Origin: Deltaproteobacteria bacterium | GTDB lineage: Bacteria > Desulfobacterota > Binatia > HRBIN30 > JACQVA1 | Assembly: GCA_016178705.1 (NCBI GenBank) | Contig: JACOST010000014.1 | Location: forward strand, 62,001-126,000 | Length of the DNA: 64,000 bases | Reading direction: 5' to 3' | In this document: piece after piece, positions 26,150-34,842 of the stretch | Position numbering within the stretch: the first letter of the stretch is position 1 | Layout of the letters: each line of letters starts with the position of its first letter | Notes under the pieces: model-generated | The model's input: only the letters and a program-made list of their open reading frames with translations | What the model was told of the DNA's origin: nothing | The model's database searches: none | Program-made: the position numbers and the translations under genes

Positions 26150-26230
26150 GGCGCCGCTCCCCTAGTCGCTTGCGCTCGTCTGGTCGCGCCGCTCTTGCCT
26201 CAACCGGGGATACGAGACAAAAGAGAGGTT

Positions 26231-27025
26231 GTGGCTACCGTCGCAGTTGCCCAACGTGAGGCCGAGTCGCACGCCGACGTGCGCATTCCCGATGCCATCT
26301 TGACTGACGTGAACACGGGTCGGTTCGACGACTGGTCGGCGGAACAGATTCTGACCTGGGGTCTCGATACCTTCGCGCCGCGGATCGCGTTGTCCGCTAG
26401 TTTTGGCTCGCCCGAGGGTCTCGTCATCCTCGACATGATGCACAAGCTCCGGCCCACCGCCACGCGCGTGTTTACGCTCGACACCGGGCGCATGTTCCAA
26501 GAGACCTACGAGCTCATGGATCGCGTGCGCAACCGCTACCAGATCGAAGTCGAGGTCTACTTCCCGCGGCCGGAGGCGGTCGAGGCGATGGTGCGGCAGC
26601 ACGGGCTCAATTTGTTCTACGACTCGGTGGCGTTGCGCCAGAAGTGCTGCGGCGTGCGCAAAGTGGAGCCGCTGCAACGGGCGATGCGCGATCTCGATGC
26701 CTGGATCGCCGGACTGCGGCCCACGCAGTCGGTTACCCGCACGGCGGTGCGCAAGGTCGAGGTCGACGATGTCCACGGCGGCCGGCTGAAACTCAACCCG
26801 CTTGCCGACTGGTCGAAGGACGACGTCTGGGCATACATCGACAAACACAACGTGCCGGTCAATGCATTGCACGCAAAAGGCTTCCCCTCAGTCGGTTGCT
26901 TGCCGTGCACGCGCGCCATCGAGCCGGGCGAAGACGAACGCGCGGGACGCTGGTGGTGGGAGAATGCCGCCACTCGCGAGTGCGGCATTCACACTGGCTA
27001 CGAAGAGCAGGGGTCGGGAATCTGA
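26231..27025 (+). CDS. cysH: Adenylylsulfate (APS) reductase, assimilatory
   Basis: Reduces adenylylsulfate to sulfite with thioredoxin. The 264-residue sulfonucleotide reductase has the four [4Fe-4S] cysteines of the APS-specific branch: C139-C140 in QKCCGVRK, and C223/C226 in GCLPCTR. The catalytic C-terminal cysteine is C251 in ECGIH, and the binding loop SASFGSPEG is present. Together these support APS rather than PAPS as substrate. GTG at 26231 is the likely start; upstream frame is unrelated. It points toward the convergent metF pair and fits a sulfur-amino-acid neighbourhood. Confidence 0.92.
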   Translation: MATVAVAQREAESHADVRIPDAILTDVNTGRFDDWSAEQILTWGLDTFAPRIALSASFGSPEGLVILDMMHKLRPTATRVFTLDTGRMFQETYELMDRVRNRYQIEVEVYFPRPEAVEAMVRQHGLNLFYDSVALRQKCCGVRKVEPLQRAMRDLDAWIAGLRPTQSVTRTAVRKVEVDDVHGGRLKLNPLADWSKDDVWAYIDKHNVPVNALHAKGFPSVGCLPCTRAIEPGEDERAGRWWWENAATRECGIHTGYEEQGSGI

Positions 27026-27026
27026 C

Positions 27027-27121
27027 GATTGCGGAATGCGGATTTTCGATTGCGGATTGAAGTATCAGACTCTTCTTCTCCGAATCCGCATTCCGCAATC
27101 CCCAATCCGCATTCCGCAATT
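27027..27121. repeat. Inverted repeat, family E (GATTGCGGAATGCGGATT)
   Basis: A perfect 18-base inverted pair lies at 27027-27044 and 27083-27100, and a further near-identical copy of the right arm at 27104-27121. It sits between the convergent cysH and the small metF-linked gene. Related sequence occurs at 58925-59001, and inside coding sequence at 38404-38457. Confidence 0.9.
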
Positions 27122-27366
27122 CACCGGGGTTCCGTGTCGTAGTCCGCGAGTTGCGGAGGGTCCTCATCCACCCACACCATGTGCGCGCCGCAGTGCAGGC
27201 ACAGCGCGTCGAGATAGGACACCCCGCGGACGCTGCCAAGCGGCAGACGCTGGCGGTGTTTGCGGCCGTTGCCGTCTTCGCAGATGTGGAGCAGCAGCCG
27301 CCCTTTGGCCCCGACCGGCATGCGGCGCGGCGGCTGCAACGGCGTGAAGGTGATGATCGTCGCCAT
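27121..27366 (-). CDS. Small protein with CxxC zinc-ribbon-like motif, downstream of metF
   Basis: An 81-residue protein. The first part is basic and strand-like (IITFTPLQPPRRMPVGAKG), and a CLHCGAH motif occurs near residue 56. Only one CxxC pair is present, so a full zinc ribbon would need other ligands or a dimer. It starts 6 bases after the metF stop and is surely cotranscribed. Function unknown. Its stop abuts the family E repeat. Confidence 0.75.
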   Translation of the reverse strand: MATIITFTPLQPPRRMPVGAKGRLLLHICEDGNGRKHRQRLPLGSVRGVSYLDALCLHCGAHMVWVDEDPPQLADYDTEPR

Positions 27367-27372
27367 AGTTGG

Positions 27373-28239
27373 CTAATTCCGCAGCTCGGCGAGAATGGTG
27401 CGGGTCGCTGGCGACTGATTGAGCGTATAGAAGTGAATGCCGGGCGCGCCACCGGCTAGCAGCTCGCGACACTGCGCCAAGGCGTGCTCGACGCCCACGG
27501 CGCGCACCCGCTCCTCATCGTCCGCGACCGCGTGCAGCCGAGCGCGCAACGACTCCGGGATCCGCGCGCCACACATCACCGTCATCCGCTCGATCTGCGC
27601 CACGTTGGTGATCGGCATGATGCCCGGCACGATCGGGATGCTGATCCCGCCTGCGCGCGCGCGCTCAACGAAGGCGAAGTAGTCCCTCGTATCAAAGAAT
27701 AGCTGGGTGATGATGAATTCCAATCCCGCACCAACCTTGCGCGCCAGATGTTCGAGTCCTTGCGCCAGATCGCGGCACTCGGGGTGACCCTCCGGATAGC
27801 AGGCGCCGCCGAGCGCAAACGGGTCGTCGCGCTCGCGAATGAAGGCCACCAGCTCCGCGGCGTAACCAAAGCCGTCCGCCGAGCGCCGGAAGTCCGGCTG
27901 ATCGCGCGGCGCGTCGCCACGCAGCGCTAGCACATTCTCGATGCCGCCGGCGCGCAATTGGTCGAGTTCGGCCGCGAGTTGGGCGCGGCTCGATCCGACA
28001 CAGGTGAGATGGGCCATCGCCTCGATGCCGACTTCCTGCTTGATGTGCGTCACCCACTCGACCGTCTTATCGCGAATCGAGCCGCCGGCGCCGCAGGTCA
28101 CCGACACGAAGGCGGGCTCCAATTCGCGCAGCGCGGCGATGGTGCGAAACAGCGCCTCCTCGCCAGCGGCCGTTTTGGGGGGGAAGAACTCGAAGGAGAA
28201 CACTGGCTCGCTGCGGCCAAACAGTTCAGGAATCTTCAC
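27373..28239 (-). CDS. metF: Methylenetetrahydrofolate reductase
   Basis: Reduces 5,10-methylene- to 5-methyl-tetrahydrofolate, the methyl donor for MetH; FAD-dependent and cytoplasmic. The 288 residues show FSFEFFPPKT with the catalytic glutamate, VTCGAGGSIRDKTVEW, AHLTCVGSS, ENVLALRGDAP and FIITQLFFDTRDYFAF. The GTG at 28239 is chosen because homology starts with KIPELFGR; a longer reading would add 12 unrelated residues. It heads a two-gene unit with the CxxC protein. Confidence 0.96.
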   Translation of the reverse strand: MKIPELFGRSEPVFSFEFFPPKTAAGEEALFRTIAALRELEPAFVSVTCGAGGSIRDKTVEWVTHIKQEVGIEAMAHLTCVGSSRAQLAAELDQLRAGGIENVLALRGDAPRDQPDFRRSADGFGYAAELVAFIRERDDPFALGGACYPEGHPECRDLAQGLEHLARKVGAGLEFIITQLFFDTRDYFAFVERARAGGISIPIVPGIMPITNVAQIERMTVMCGARIPESLRARLHAVADDEERVRAVGVEHALAQCRELLAGGAPGIHFYTLNQSPATRTILAELRN

Positions 28240-28292
28240 CGCGCAAACATAAAGCACACCGCCACTACCAAGCAAACAGAGGCCGCGCGGCC

Positions 28293-28321
28293 TTGATTCC
28301 GTAGGGCGAGGAACGTAGATT
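28293..28321 (+). promoter_or_regulatory. Candidate sigma-70 promoter for the OmpA-family gene
   Basis: TTGATT at 28293-28298 and TAGATT at 28316-28321 are separated by 17 bases, in the divergent region between metF and the OmpA-family gene. The distance to the gene start is about 70 bases. Confidence 0.5.
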
Positions 28322-28394
28322 GCCTACGACTTGTCATCGCAGGCGGAACCGGCGATCGGAAGCGCCCGCCTGACACGAAGAAGGAGGGACGGCA

Positions 28395-29759
28395 ATGAAC
28401 CTGGCGCGGCGGGTTGGGGTGTTGATGGTCGTCACAGCGCTCGGGGCTGGCGCTACGCATCAAGCGTTCGCTGGCGCAACATTGACCGGCGAGACTGGCT
28501 TGGTCACCGTTCCGACAACGGAAGTGCTGAAGTCATGGAACGTCCGCGTTGGCGTCTACGGTGACGGTGAGATCGAGACTGACCCGTCCATCGGCGATCG
28601 CGATCTCGATCGCGTCGACTTCAGCCTCGCCGCCGGCTTGCTGGAAAATCTCGAGGTCTACAGCCACATCCCCGTCCTCTTCTTCAGCAAAACCGATCCG
28701 GTCAGCGGCCCGAGCGGGACCACCGTGGGCCACACGTCCTCCACCACCACCAACGGCGGGCTGCGCTTTGGACTGAAGTACCGTCTCTTAAATGAAGATG
28801 ACGGCGCCCCGGTCAGCTTTGCCCTGTTGGGCGACATCGTGGTCGGCATTGGCAACAACAATGTGCCCGCGATCCAAGACCGCACGACAGCCTTCAGCCG
28901 CCGCGAGACCTACGAAGTCATGGGGATTCTCGATCGCACGCTGTGGACCACTCGCAGCGGTGACGACGGGGTGCTGACGTTGAACGCGGGCGGCTTGTTC
29001 TTCGACAAGCCCGCCGGCTATTCGTTCGACAATCAGGGTACCGAGTTCCGCCGCCAGTTCGAGGGGCCGAACACCACGTTCCAAGCGCCGTTCGAGTTTG
29101 CCGCCGCCCTCAAGGCGCCCGTGGCCAGCACGCCGTACGGACGCTTCGCGTGGCTGGAAGAGTTCCGCGGCAATACCGGGACGGTCAAGGAGCTGCACGG
29201 GTCCATCCCGATGCAGTTGTTCTCCGGCGCTCGCTGGACGCTGCCCGGACAAACCGGCTTAGCGATTCAGGGTGGGCTCGATTTCGGATTGAGCAGCATC
29301 CTCGACCAGTACCGTTTCATCGCCGGGGCATCGTGGCAAACGCCATCGCCGCCACCGCCGCCGGTCGTCGTGCCGCCGCCGCCGCCACCACCGCCGCCGC
29401 CACCGCCAGCGCCACCAGTCAAGAAGAAGATCGTCCTGCGCGGAGTCAACTTCGACTACAACAAGGCTGACATCCGCCCCGACTCCATACCGACGCTGAA
29501 GGAGGCCGCCGCTACGTTGAAAGAGAACCGCGACATCGCCATCGTCGCGATCGGGTACACCGATTCGAGCGGCAGCGAGGAATACAATCTGAAACTGTCG
29601 CTGCGCCGCGCCAATGCCGTGCGCGACTATCTGGTCAAGCTCGGCGTCGCGGCCAGCCGAATGACCGTGGTAGGCAAAGGCATGAGTCAGCCCGTTGCAA
29701 GCAATGACACCGACGAGGGCCGCGCCCAGAACCGACGCGTCGAATTGAAAATAGAGTAG
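28395..29759 (+). CDS. OmpA-family outer membrane protein with polyproline linker
   Basis: A 454-residue exported protein. A signal peptide (ending near ATHQAFA) precedes a beta-barrel-like domain of about 290 residues. A stretch of about 20 residues, mostly proline, follows, and then a C-terminal OmpA peptidoglycan-binding domain (VNFDYNKADIRPDS, GYTDSSGSEEYNLKLSLRRA, QNRRVELKIE). It is probably an outer-membrane protein tethered to the cell wall. AAGGAGGGA precedes the ATG. A small exported protein follows. Confidence 0.93.
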   Translation: MNLARRVGVLMVVTALGAGATHQAFAGATLTGETGLVTVPTTEVLKSWNVRVGVYGDGEIETDPSIGDRDLDRVDFSLAAGLLENLEVYSHIPVLFFSKTDPVSGPSGTTVGHTSSTTTNGGLRFGLKYRLLNEDDGAPVSFALLGDIVVGIGNNNVPAIQDRTTAFSRRETYEVMGILDRTLWTTRSGDDGVLTLNAGGLFFDKPAGYSFDNQGTEFRRQFEGPNTTFQAPFEFAAALKAPVASTPYGRFAWLEEFRGNTGTVKELHGSIPMQLFSGARWTLPGQTGLAIQGGLDFGLSSILDQYRFIAGASWQTPSPPPPPVVVPPPPPPPPPPPPAPPVKKKIVLRGVNFDYNKADIRPDSIPTLKEAAATLKENRDIAIVAIGYTDSSGSEEYNLKLSLRRANAVRDYLVKLGVAASRMTVVGKGMSQPVASNDTDEGRAQNRRVELKIE

Positions 29760-29770
29760 AGGATGTAGCA

Positions 29771-30178
29771 ATGAAGATCGGTACCATTTTGGTCGCAAGC
29801 GTGTTGCTGGCGCAGACAGCGGCACGCCCGACCCTCGCCGCGGACACGCCGGCGGAGAAGTTCGATGTGTTCTGCGCTGAATGGATGCACAAGTTGGAGG
29901 TGCGCGAACGCGACAACCAACGCCAGATCCACTGGGTACCGAACGGCCAAGGCGTCGAGGGGCAGTATGTCGGCTACAGCAGCGAACATGTCTGCAAGGT
30001 CAAACCGCAAGCCGACGCCAAGGCCCCACCGGTCGGGATCATCATCTACACCGAGTATCGCTACCAAAAGCGGGGCAACGATGCCGTGCTCGCCGAGAGC
30101 ACGGCACCACAGGCGATCGAAGCGACCGAGGTGACCGAGATCTTTCGCTACGGCAAGAAGGGACAGTGGGAATACTGA
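29771..30178 (+). CDS. Small exported protein of unknown function
   Basis: A 135-residue protein with a signal peptide (MKIGTILVASVLLAQTAA, cleaved near TLAAD). The mature part is about 110 residues with two cysteines (VFCAEW, EHVCKVK), which may form a disulfide, and ends with GKKGQWEY. It is 11 bases after the OmpA-family gene and probably cotranscribed. I do not recognise the family. Confidence 0.75.
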   Translation: MKIGTILVASVLLAQTAARPTLAADTPAEKFDVFCAEWMHKLEVRERDNQRQIHWVPNGQGVEGQYVGYSSEHVCKVKPQADAKAPPVGIIIYTEYRYQKRGNDAVLAESTAPQAIEATEVTEIFRYGKKGQWEY

Positions 30179-30179
30179 A

Positions 30180-30230
30180 GTGGAGCGGGCGCACACCGTG
30201 TAGACCTTCTCTACAGTTTGCGCCCGCCAC
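30180..30230 (+). terminator. Strong hairpin terminator after the small exported gene
   Basis: A long stem just after the stop. GTGG and CGGGCGCA on the left pair with TGCGCCCG and CCAC on the right around small bulges, and an inner stem TGTAGA/TCTACA lies within. There is no clear T tract. Confidence 0.6.
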
Positions 30231-30256
30231 TCCCGGCTTCACGTGCCACGCCACCA

Positions 30257-30778
30257 ATGTCCGTCATTCGTCAGATCTTCAAGGGCCTGGTTCTCGACGT
30301 ACGCCTGGAACGGGCCACTCTGCCAACCGGAATGACACTCGATCTTGAAATGGTCCGCCATCCCGGCGCCGCCGCAGTGGTGGCGGTGAACGAGCACAGT
30401 GAAGTGACGTTGTTGCACCAGTACCGTCACGCCACCGGCGGCTTCATCTGGGAAATCCCGGCGGGTAAACTCGACGACAACGAATCGCCCGAGCACTGCG
30501 CGGCGCGCGAGCTACAAGAGGAAGCGGGGTTGCACGCCGGCGAACTGATTCGCCTCGGGGCGATCTTCACCGCGCCAGGATTTTGCGACGAGAAGATCCA
30601 TCTGCTCCTGGCGCGCAACCTCAGCCCCGTGGCGCAGCAACTCGAAGCGGACGAAGTGCTCACGATCGACCACTTCTCCATGCAACAAGCGCTGGCGATG
30701 ATTCGCGCGGGCGCGATCGAAGACGCCAAGAGCATCGCCGGTCTGCACCACGCGGCGGCGTATCTCGGCATCGCGTAA
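30257..30778 (+). CDS. NUDIX hydrolase, ADP-ribose pyrophosphatase-like
   Basis: A 173-residue NUDIX protein. The Nudix box is complete: G at the end of EIPAGK, then five residues to the E of DDNE, then the REL-QEE-AG sequence (AARELQEEAGLHAGE). HQYRHATGGFIWEIPAGK is the hallmark of ADP-ribose and related nucleotide-sugar hydrolases. ATG at 30257. The YchF-like gene starts 30 bases downstream. Substrate class inferred. Confidence 0.92.
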   Translation: MSVIRQIFKGLVLDVRLERATLPTGMTLDLEMVRHPGAAAVVAVNEHSEVTLLHQYRHATGGFIWEIPAGKLDDNESPEHCAARELQEEAGLHAGELIRLGAIFTAPGFCDEKIHLLLARNLSPVAQQLEADEVLTIDHFSMQQALAMIRAGAIEDAKSIAGLHHAAAYLGIA

Positions 30779-30808
30779 CTCGCCGGCTGCGGCACAAGGA
30801 TCACACGC

Positions 30809-31861
30809 ATGAAAGTTGGCATCGTCGGGTTTGCGCGCGCCGGCAAGACCACCATCTTCAACGCGCTGACGGGATTGCATGCCGCCGTCGGCGGCTACAC
30901 CGATCCCGGCAAACCGAATCTCGGCACCATCAAGGTACCCGACCCGCGCATCGACCGCCTCAGTGAGATGTTCACGCCGCGCAAGACCACGTATGCCGAG
31001 ATTGTTTTTGTCGACTTCCCCGGCGGCACCGGCGACAACGGCGGCAGTGCGCTGGACGCGGCGGCGATCGTGCAAATGCGTGACGCCGATGCGCTGGTGC
31101 AGATCGTGCGTGGCTTCACCGACCCGATCAGCGGCGACGCTGCGGCGCCCGCGCGCGACATCGAGAACTTTCGTAGCGAGTTGATTCTCGCCGACCTCGC
31201 GGTGATCGAGAAACGGATCGAGCGGCTCAAAAGGGAAAAAGGTAAGGAGCGCGAGCACGACTTGTTGCAGCGCTGCCAGCAGGCCTTGGAGGCCGAACAA
31301 CCGCTGCGCAGTGTGTCCCTGGCGCCTGAGGAGGAGCGCGCGCTCGCCGGGTTCGGTTTCCTCAGCCGCGCGCCGCTCTTGGTGGTGCTCAACGTTGGCG
31401 AGGCCGATGCCACCACCGCGCTGCCCGCCGACGTGCAAACCGTCCTGACCCGCGACGGCATCAGCGGGCTCGTGTTATGCGGCCAGATCGAAATGGAGGT
31501 CGCCGCGCTCGACGCAGTCGACCGCGCACCGTTTCTCGCCGATCTCGGCATCACGGAGCCCGCCCGTGACCGCTTCATTCGCGCCGCCTACGGGCTGCTC
31601 GACCTGATCAGCTTTCTCACCGCCGGCGAAGACGAAGTGCGCGCGTGGACGATCAAGCGTGGTACCCCCGCCGTGAAGGCGGCGGGCAAGATCCACAGCG
31701 ACATCGAGCGCGGCTTCATCCGCGCCGAAGTCGTCCACTACGACGACTTTGTCACGCACGGCAGCGACGCCAAGTGCCGCGAGGCCGGCAAACTGCGCCT
31801 CGAAGGCAAAGAGTATGTCGTCCGCGACGGCGACATCACTCACTTCCGCTTCAACGTGTGA
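30809..31861 (+). CDS. YchF-like Obg-family ATPase
   Basis: A 350-residue P-loop protein of the YchF branch of Obg GTPases. The P-loop is GFARAGKTTIFNALTG and the switch-II motif is DFPGG. At the base-specificity position it has N195-V-G-E198 (LNVGEAD), the NxxE sequence by which YchF prefers ATP over GTP. A coiled-coil-like charged segment lies near residue 140. The C-terminal TGS-like domain (VRAWTIKRGTPAVKAAGKIH) is complete. YchF binds ribosomes and affects translation and stress response. Confidence 0.9.
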   Translation: MKVGIVGFARAGKTTIFNALTGLHAAVGGYTDPGKPNLGTIKVPDPRIDRLSEMFTPRKTTYAEIVFVDFPGGTGDNGGSALDAAAIVQMRDADALVQIVRGFTDPISGDAAAPARDIENFRSELILADLAVIEKRIERLKREKGKEREHDLLQRCQQALEAEQPLRSVSLAPEEERALAGFGFLSRAPLLVVLNVGEADATTALPADVQTVLTRDGISGLVLCGQIEMEVAALDAVDRAPFLADLGITEPARDRFIRAAYGLLDLISFLTAGEDEVRAWTIKRGTPAVKAAGKIHSDIERGFIRAEVVHYDDFVTHGSDAKCREAGKLRLEGKEYVVRDGDITHFRFNV

Positions 31862-31945
31862 ACCGCGGTCGGCCGCTTGGACCCTCCGCTTCGACCATTC
31901 GGGCAACGGCAGCGCCAAACCGAGCGAATGGCGGCGCGAACTGAC

Positions 31946-31975
31946 TTGACAAACAAGGCGGTGGCCGACTAGCTT
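31946..31975 (+). promoter_or_regulatory. Candidate sigma-70 promoter before the dockerin-tailed gene
   Basis: A perfect -35 box TTGACA at 31946-31951 and TAGCTT at 31970-31975, with an 18-base spacer. The gene starts about 90 bases downstream after AAGGAGGAG. Confidence 0.55.
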
Positions 31976-32065
31976 TCTCGCGTTGCTCGTGCGAGGCCAT
32001 CTCGCCACCAGCAGCACACTACAGCAAACATCGATGTCGATTTCCGAAGCCAAGGAGGAGAGCGT

Positions 32066-33721
32066 ATGAGAGTCAGTCACCTTCGATGGAGAACGCCATG
32101 CGTGGTGCTCGCTGCCACGCTGGCGCTCTGGGCAGCGCCGCACGGCGCATGGGCGGTGTGCGGCGACGCGGTGGTCGACAGCGGCGAGGACTGCGACGAC
32201 GGCGGCACTTGTCCGAGCGGTGATCACGCCGGGGCGCGTTGCCCGGCCAGCGTGACCGACGGCGTGGACTGTGGCGCGGACATTGTCTGCAAACCCGCCG
32301 GCGGTGATGGTTGCGCGGCGAACTGCACCACCGAAACTCGCCGGACTTTCGCTTACGCCCCCGGCACGACCTTCTCGCGCATTCAGGGCGCCGCGCTCGG
32401 ATTGACGTTTCCCATCCTTGGCAGCCAAGTGCTAACGACCAGCTCGCACCCCGACGCAAACGGCAACTACGCGGTCGTGATCAAAGCCGATGATGTCCAC
32501 ATCCAACCGATCAAAGTTGGCTCCCCGGGCAACCTGTGCGCGTGCGTGCGCGGGCAGGCCGTCAAGACCTGCGGCGGCGGCCCGACCGGTCGCCAGTGCA
32601 CGTTCGACCAACACATTTGCGATGGCAAAAACGAAGGGCCCTGTCTGTTCATCCACGGGCCGGGCAATTCAGCCTCTGGAAAAATCGGCTGCGGGGTCAA
32701 TGGCCTCTCACCGATCGATGTTGATCTCACTCAAGATCACAACATCCGTTTTTCCGATCCCAGTGCCGACTGCACCGGCCCCGGGCAAATCGAGGATCAC
32801 GTCGATGAAGGCGCGTGCAACGGCGCCGTGCAAGTCACGACGTCGGGTGACGGGCCAGCGGGTTCGGCGTTGCTACTCAATTCGCTCAACATTCAAACCC
32901 TGCCCGACGGTGGGTCCTGCAACGCGGAGCCGAAGATCAGGGTTTGCAAAGGCGGCAGCGCCAACAAGGCCGACTGCACGAACAATCCTGCAGTCTGCGT
33001 AGGTGGCGAGTGCATCACCAATCCAGCAGTCACCAGTATCTGCATCCATGGGGTCAACCCCGGTGACAAGTGCACCGGCAATCCCGCCGCCTGCGATGGT
33101 GGCGAATGCGTTCCCGCCAAGGGCTTGGATGGCATCGCCTGCACGGATGACGATCCGATCACCGCGCTAACCGCAACGGTGCCATTGACGACCGGGCTCG
33201 CCTCGTCGTCGGTTTTGGATGTCAACAATAGCGAAGGGATTATCTTGGGCCCGGGCCAAGAGTGTCCGGTCGGCAACGACCCGCCGACGCTGTGCCTCGC
33301 CTCGCAGCAAGGGGCGCCGTTTAGCTGCGACGCGCTCGCGGCGAATCCCACCGGTGGTACCGGCGGCGCCAAGTTTGGGAGCGCGTTCCCGGCGCTCCAC
33401 AACGTCATCGGCGACTTGATCGTTTCCACGTCGCTGGCGGCGCCGGTCGAACAGCCGGTCAACACCGCGACGCCGACGCCGACGAGTACAACGGCTCCGA
33501 CCACGACGCCGACGACGCCAACGACGGGCACCTGCGTCGGCGACTGCGGCAATGACGGCGCGGTCACCGTCGAAGAGTTGATTCGGGGTGTGAACATCGC
33601 GCTCGGAGTTGCACCACTCAGCGATTGTCCGCAGTTCGATGCCGACCACAGCACGGACGTGACAGTCGAGGAGTTGATCCAAGGCGTGAACATCGCGCTG
33701 ACCCACTGCCCCGCGGCCTAA
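32066..33721 (+). CDS. Secreted Cys-rich protein with C-terminal dockerin-like repeats
   Basis: A 551-residue exported protein. A signal peptide ending near APHGAWA is followed by a Cys-rich region (VCGDAVVDSGEDCDDG) resembling DUF4215. A long middle domain has further Cys clusters (CIHGVNPGDKCTGNPAACDG), then a Thr/Pro linker, then two dockerin-like EF-hand repeats: DCGNDGAVTVEELIRGVNIA and FDADHSTDVTVEELIQGVN. No cohesin or cellulosome gene is in the window. The tail may anchor or pair proteins on the surface. A strong promoter and ribosome site precede it. Confidence 0.9.
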   Translation: MRVSHLRWRTPCVVLAATLALWAAPHGAWAVCGDAVVDSGEDCDDGGTCPSGDHAGARCPASVTDGVDCGADIVCKPAGGDGCAANCTTETRRTFAYAPGTTFSRIQGAALGLTFPILGSQVLTTSSHPDANGNYAVVIKADDVHIQPIKVGSPGNLCACVRGQAVKTCGGGPTGRQCTFDQHICDGKNEGPCLFIHGPGNSASGKIGCGVNGLSPIDVDLTQDHNIRFSDPSADCTGPGQIEDHVDEGACNGAVQVTTSGDGPAGSALLLNSLNIQTLPDGGSCNAEPKIRVCKGGSANKADCTNNPAVCVGGECITNPAVTSICIHGVNPGDKCTGNPAACDGGECVPAKGLDGIACTDDDPITALTATVPLTTGLASSSVLDVNNSEGIILGPGQECPVGNDPPTLCLASQQGAPFSCDALAANPTGGTGGAKFGSAFPALHNVIGDLIVSTSLAAPVEQPVNTATPTPTSTTAPTTTPTTPTTGTCVGDCGNDGAVTVEELIRGVNIALGVAPLSDCPQFDADHSTDVTVEELIQGVNIALTHCPAA

Positions 33722-33750
33722 GTCGGCAACCGGTCAAACTACGCAACACC

Positions 33751-33776
33751 GAAGAGGGGGCTCCTGCCCCCTCTTC
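33751..33776. terminator. Bidirectional hairpin terminator between convergent transcripts
   Basis: A perfect 11-bp stem: GAAGAGGGGGC at 33751-33761, the loop TCCT, then GCCCCCTCTTC at 33766-33776, followed by GCGTTT. It lies between the dockerin-tailed gene and the DUF309 gene and can serve both directions. Confidence 0.85.
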
Positions 33777-33793
33777 GCGTTTCAACACGTGCT

Positions 33794-34138
33794 TCAGGCT
33801 GCGTAACGCAGCACGGGGGGCGACAGCGCAGCTCCCGCCGCACCGCGGATGCGCGCCAAATCGGCCGCGACCGCCACGCAGAATGCAGTCAGATCGAGGC
33901 CCATCGAGCGGGGCAAACTCATCTGCAAGCGGGCGAGCCCGCGGGTTAGCAGTTTGACCGCGCCCGCCGGCACTCCGGCTTCATCCTTGAGATAGCCCGC
34001 CGCAATCTGGATGAGCCCCTGCACTGCGACGCGCTCATCACCGACCAAGTCGTTCCAGAGTTGCTCCCAGATCTCGTGCGCGGCGAAGAAATCGCCGGCG
34101 TTGAACAACGTCACCCCGGCGCGCAGTCGATCATCCAT
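33794..34138 (-). CDS. DUF309-family protein
   Basis: A 114-residue all-helical protein. The signature FNAGDFFAAHEIWEQLWND followed by VAVQGLIQIAAGYLKDE marks DUF309, in which a conserved Glu/His pair suggests a metal site. The biochemical function is not known. It ends the TetR/dehydrogenase/kinase/esterase operon, just before the terminator at 33751-33776. Confidence 0.88.
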   Translation of the reverse strand: MDDRLRAGVTLFNAGDFFAAHEIWEQLWNDLVGDERVAVQGLIQIAAGYLKDEAGVPAGAVKLLTRGLARLQMSLPRSMGLDLTAFCVAVAADLARIRGAAGAALSPPVLRYAA

Positions 34139-34169
34139 CGTTCGCTTCGGGCCAAATGATGAGATCGCG

Positions 34170-34841
34170 CTAGATCCGCACGATCGGCGACAGCACCTTC
34201 TCCTGCAACCACTCGACCAGATCGCCCAGACTGCTCGGGTTGATCTCGTGGCCCATGTCGTACTCCCGATAGGTGACGGGGACGCGCAACCCGCGCAATG
34301 CTTCCACCGACTCGCGGGCGCGCGCGACGTCGATCAGTTCGTCGCGCGTGCCATGCTGCACCAGCGTCGGCAACCGGTCGTGCGCTGCGGCGCTGAACTG
34401 CTGCGCGAGAGCGGCCGGTAGCCACGAACTGAGCGCGGCCAGACCGGCGAAGCGCTCGGGCTGCGCCAACGCCAGTGCGTACGCCACTACCCCACCCTGA
34501 CTGAAGCCCAGCATGACCAACTTCTTGCGATCGATCGCATAGCGCGTCAGCGCCGCATCGATGAACGTGCGCAGCGATCCGATCGCGGCACTGAACTGCC
34601 CGGGATCAGGCGGCGCCCCCATCGTGATCGGAAACCATCCGTAGCCGTGGCCGTACTCCGGCGACGGACCGAGCGGCACAGTGATCGGCCCCTGCGGACA
34701 AATCACTTGAAACTCGCCGCGCGCCAACACCGGCGCCAGTCCCAACAGATCGAGTGCGTTGGCGCCCCATCCGTGCAACGCAAGGATCGTCGGATGCGGG
34801 CCATCGCCCTCCGGTTCGAACACGGCGTGAATCAGGTTCAT
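34170..34841 (-). CDS. Phospholipase/carboxylesterase-family alpha/beta hydrolase
   Basis: A 223-residue serine hydrolase like YpfH and EstB-type carboxylesterases. The nucleophile lies in LGFSQGG, the oxyanion loop in LHGWGAN, the acid in GTRDELID and the base in YDMGHEI. Intracellular. Its start nearly abuts the kinase stop (one base between), so it is surely in the same operon. Substrate unknown; it might release the sugar-like substrate of the kinase from an ester. Confidence 0.9.
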   Translation of the reverse strand: MNLIHAVFEPEGDGPHPTILALHGWGANALDLLGLAPVLARGEFQVICPQGPITVPLGPSPEYGHGYGWFPITMGAPPDPGQFSAAIGSLRTFIDAALTRYAIDRKKLVMLGFSQGGVVAYALALAQPERFAGLAALSSWLPAALAQQFSAAAHDRLPTLVQHGTRDELIDVARARESVEALRGLRVPVTYREYDMGHEINPSSLGDLVEWLQEKVLSPIVRI

Positions 34842-34842
34842 G

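Noticed and set aside
29360-29420. Poly-CCG tract in the OmpA-family gene as a phase-variable repeat
   Set aside because: It encodes a proline linker with mixed codons in a typical position; triplet-unit changes would not shift the frame.
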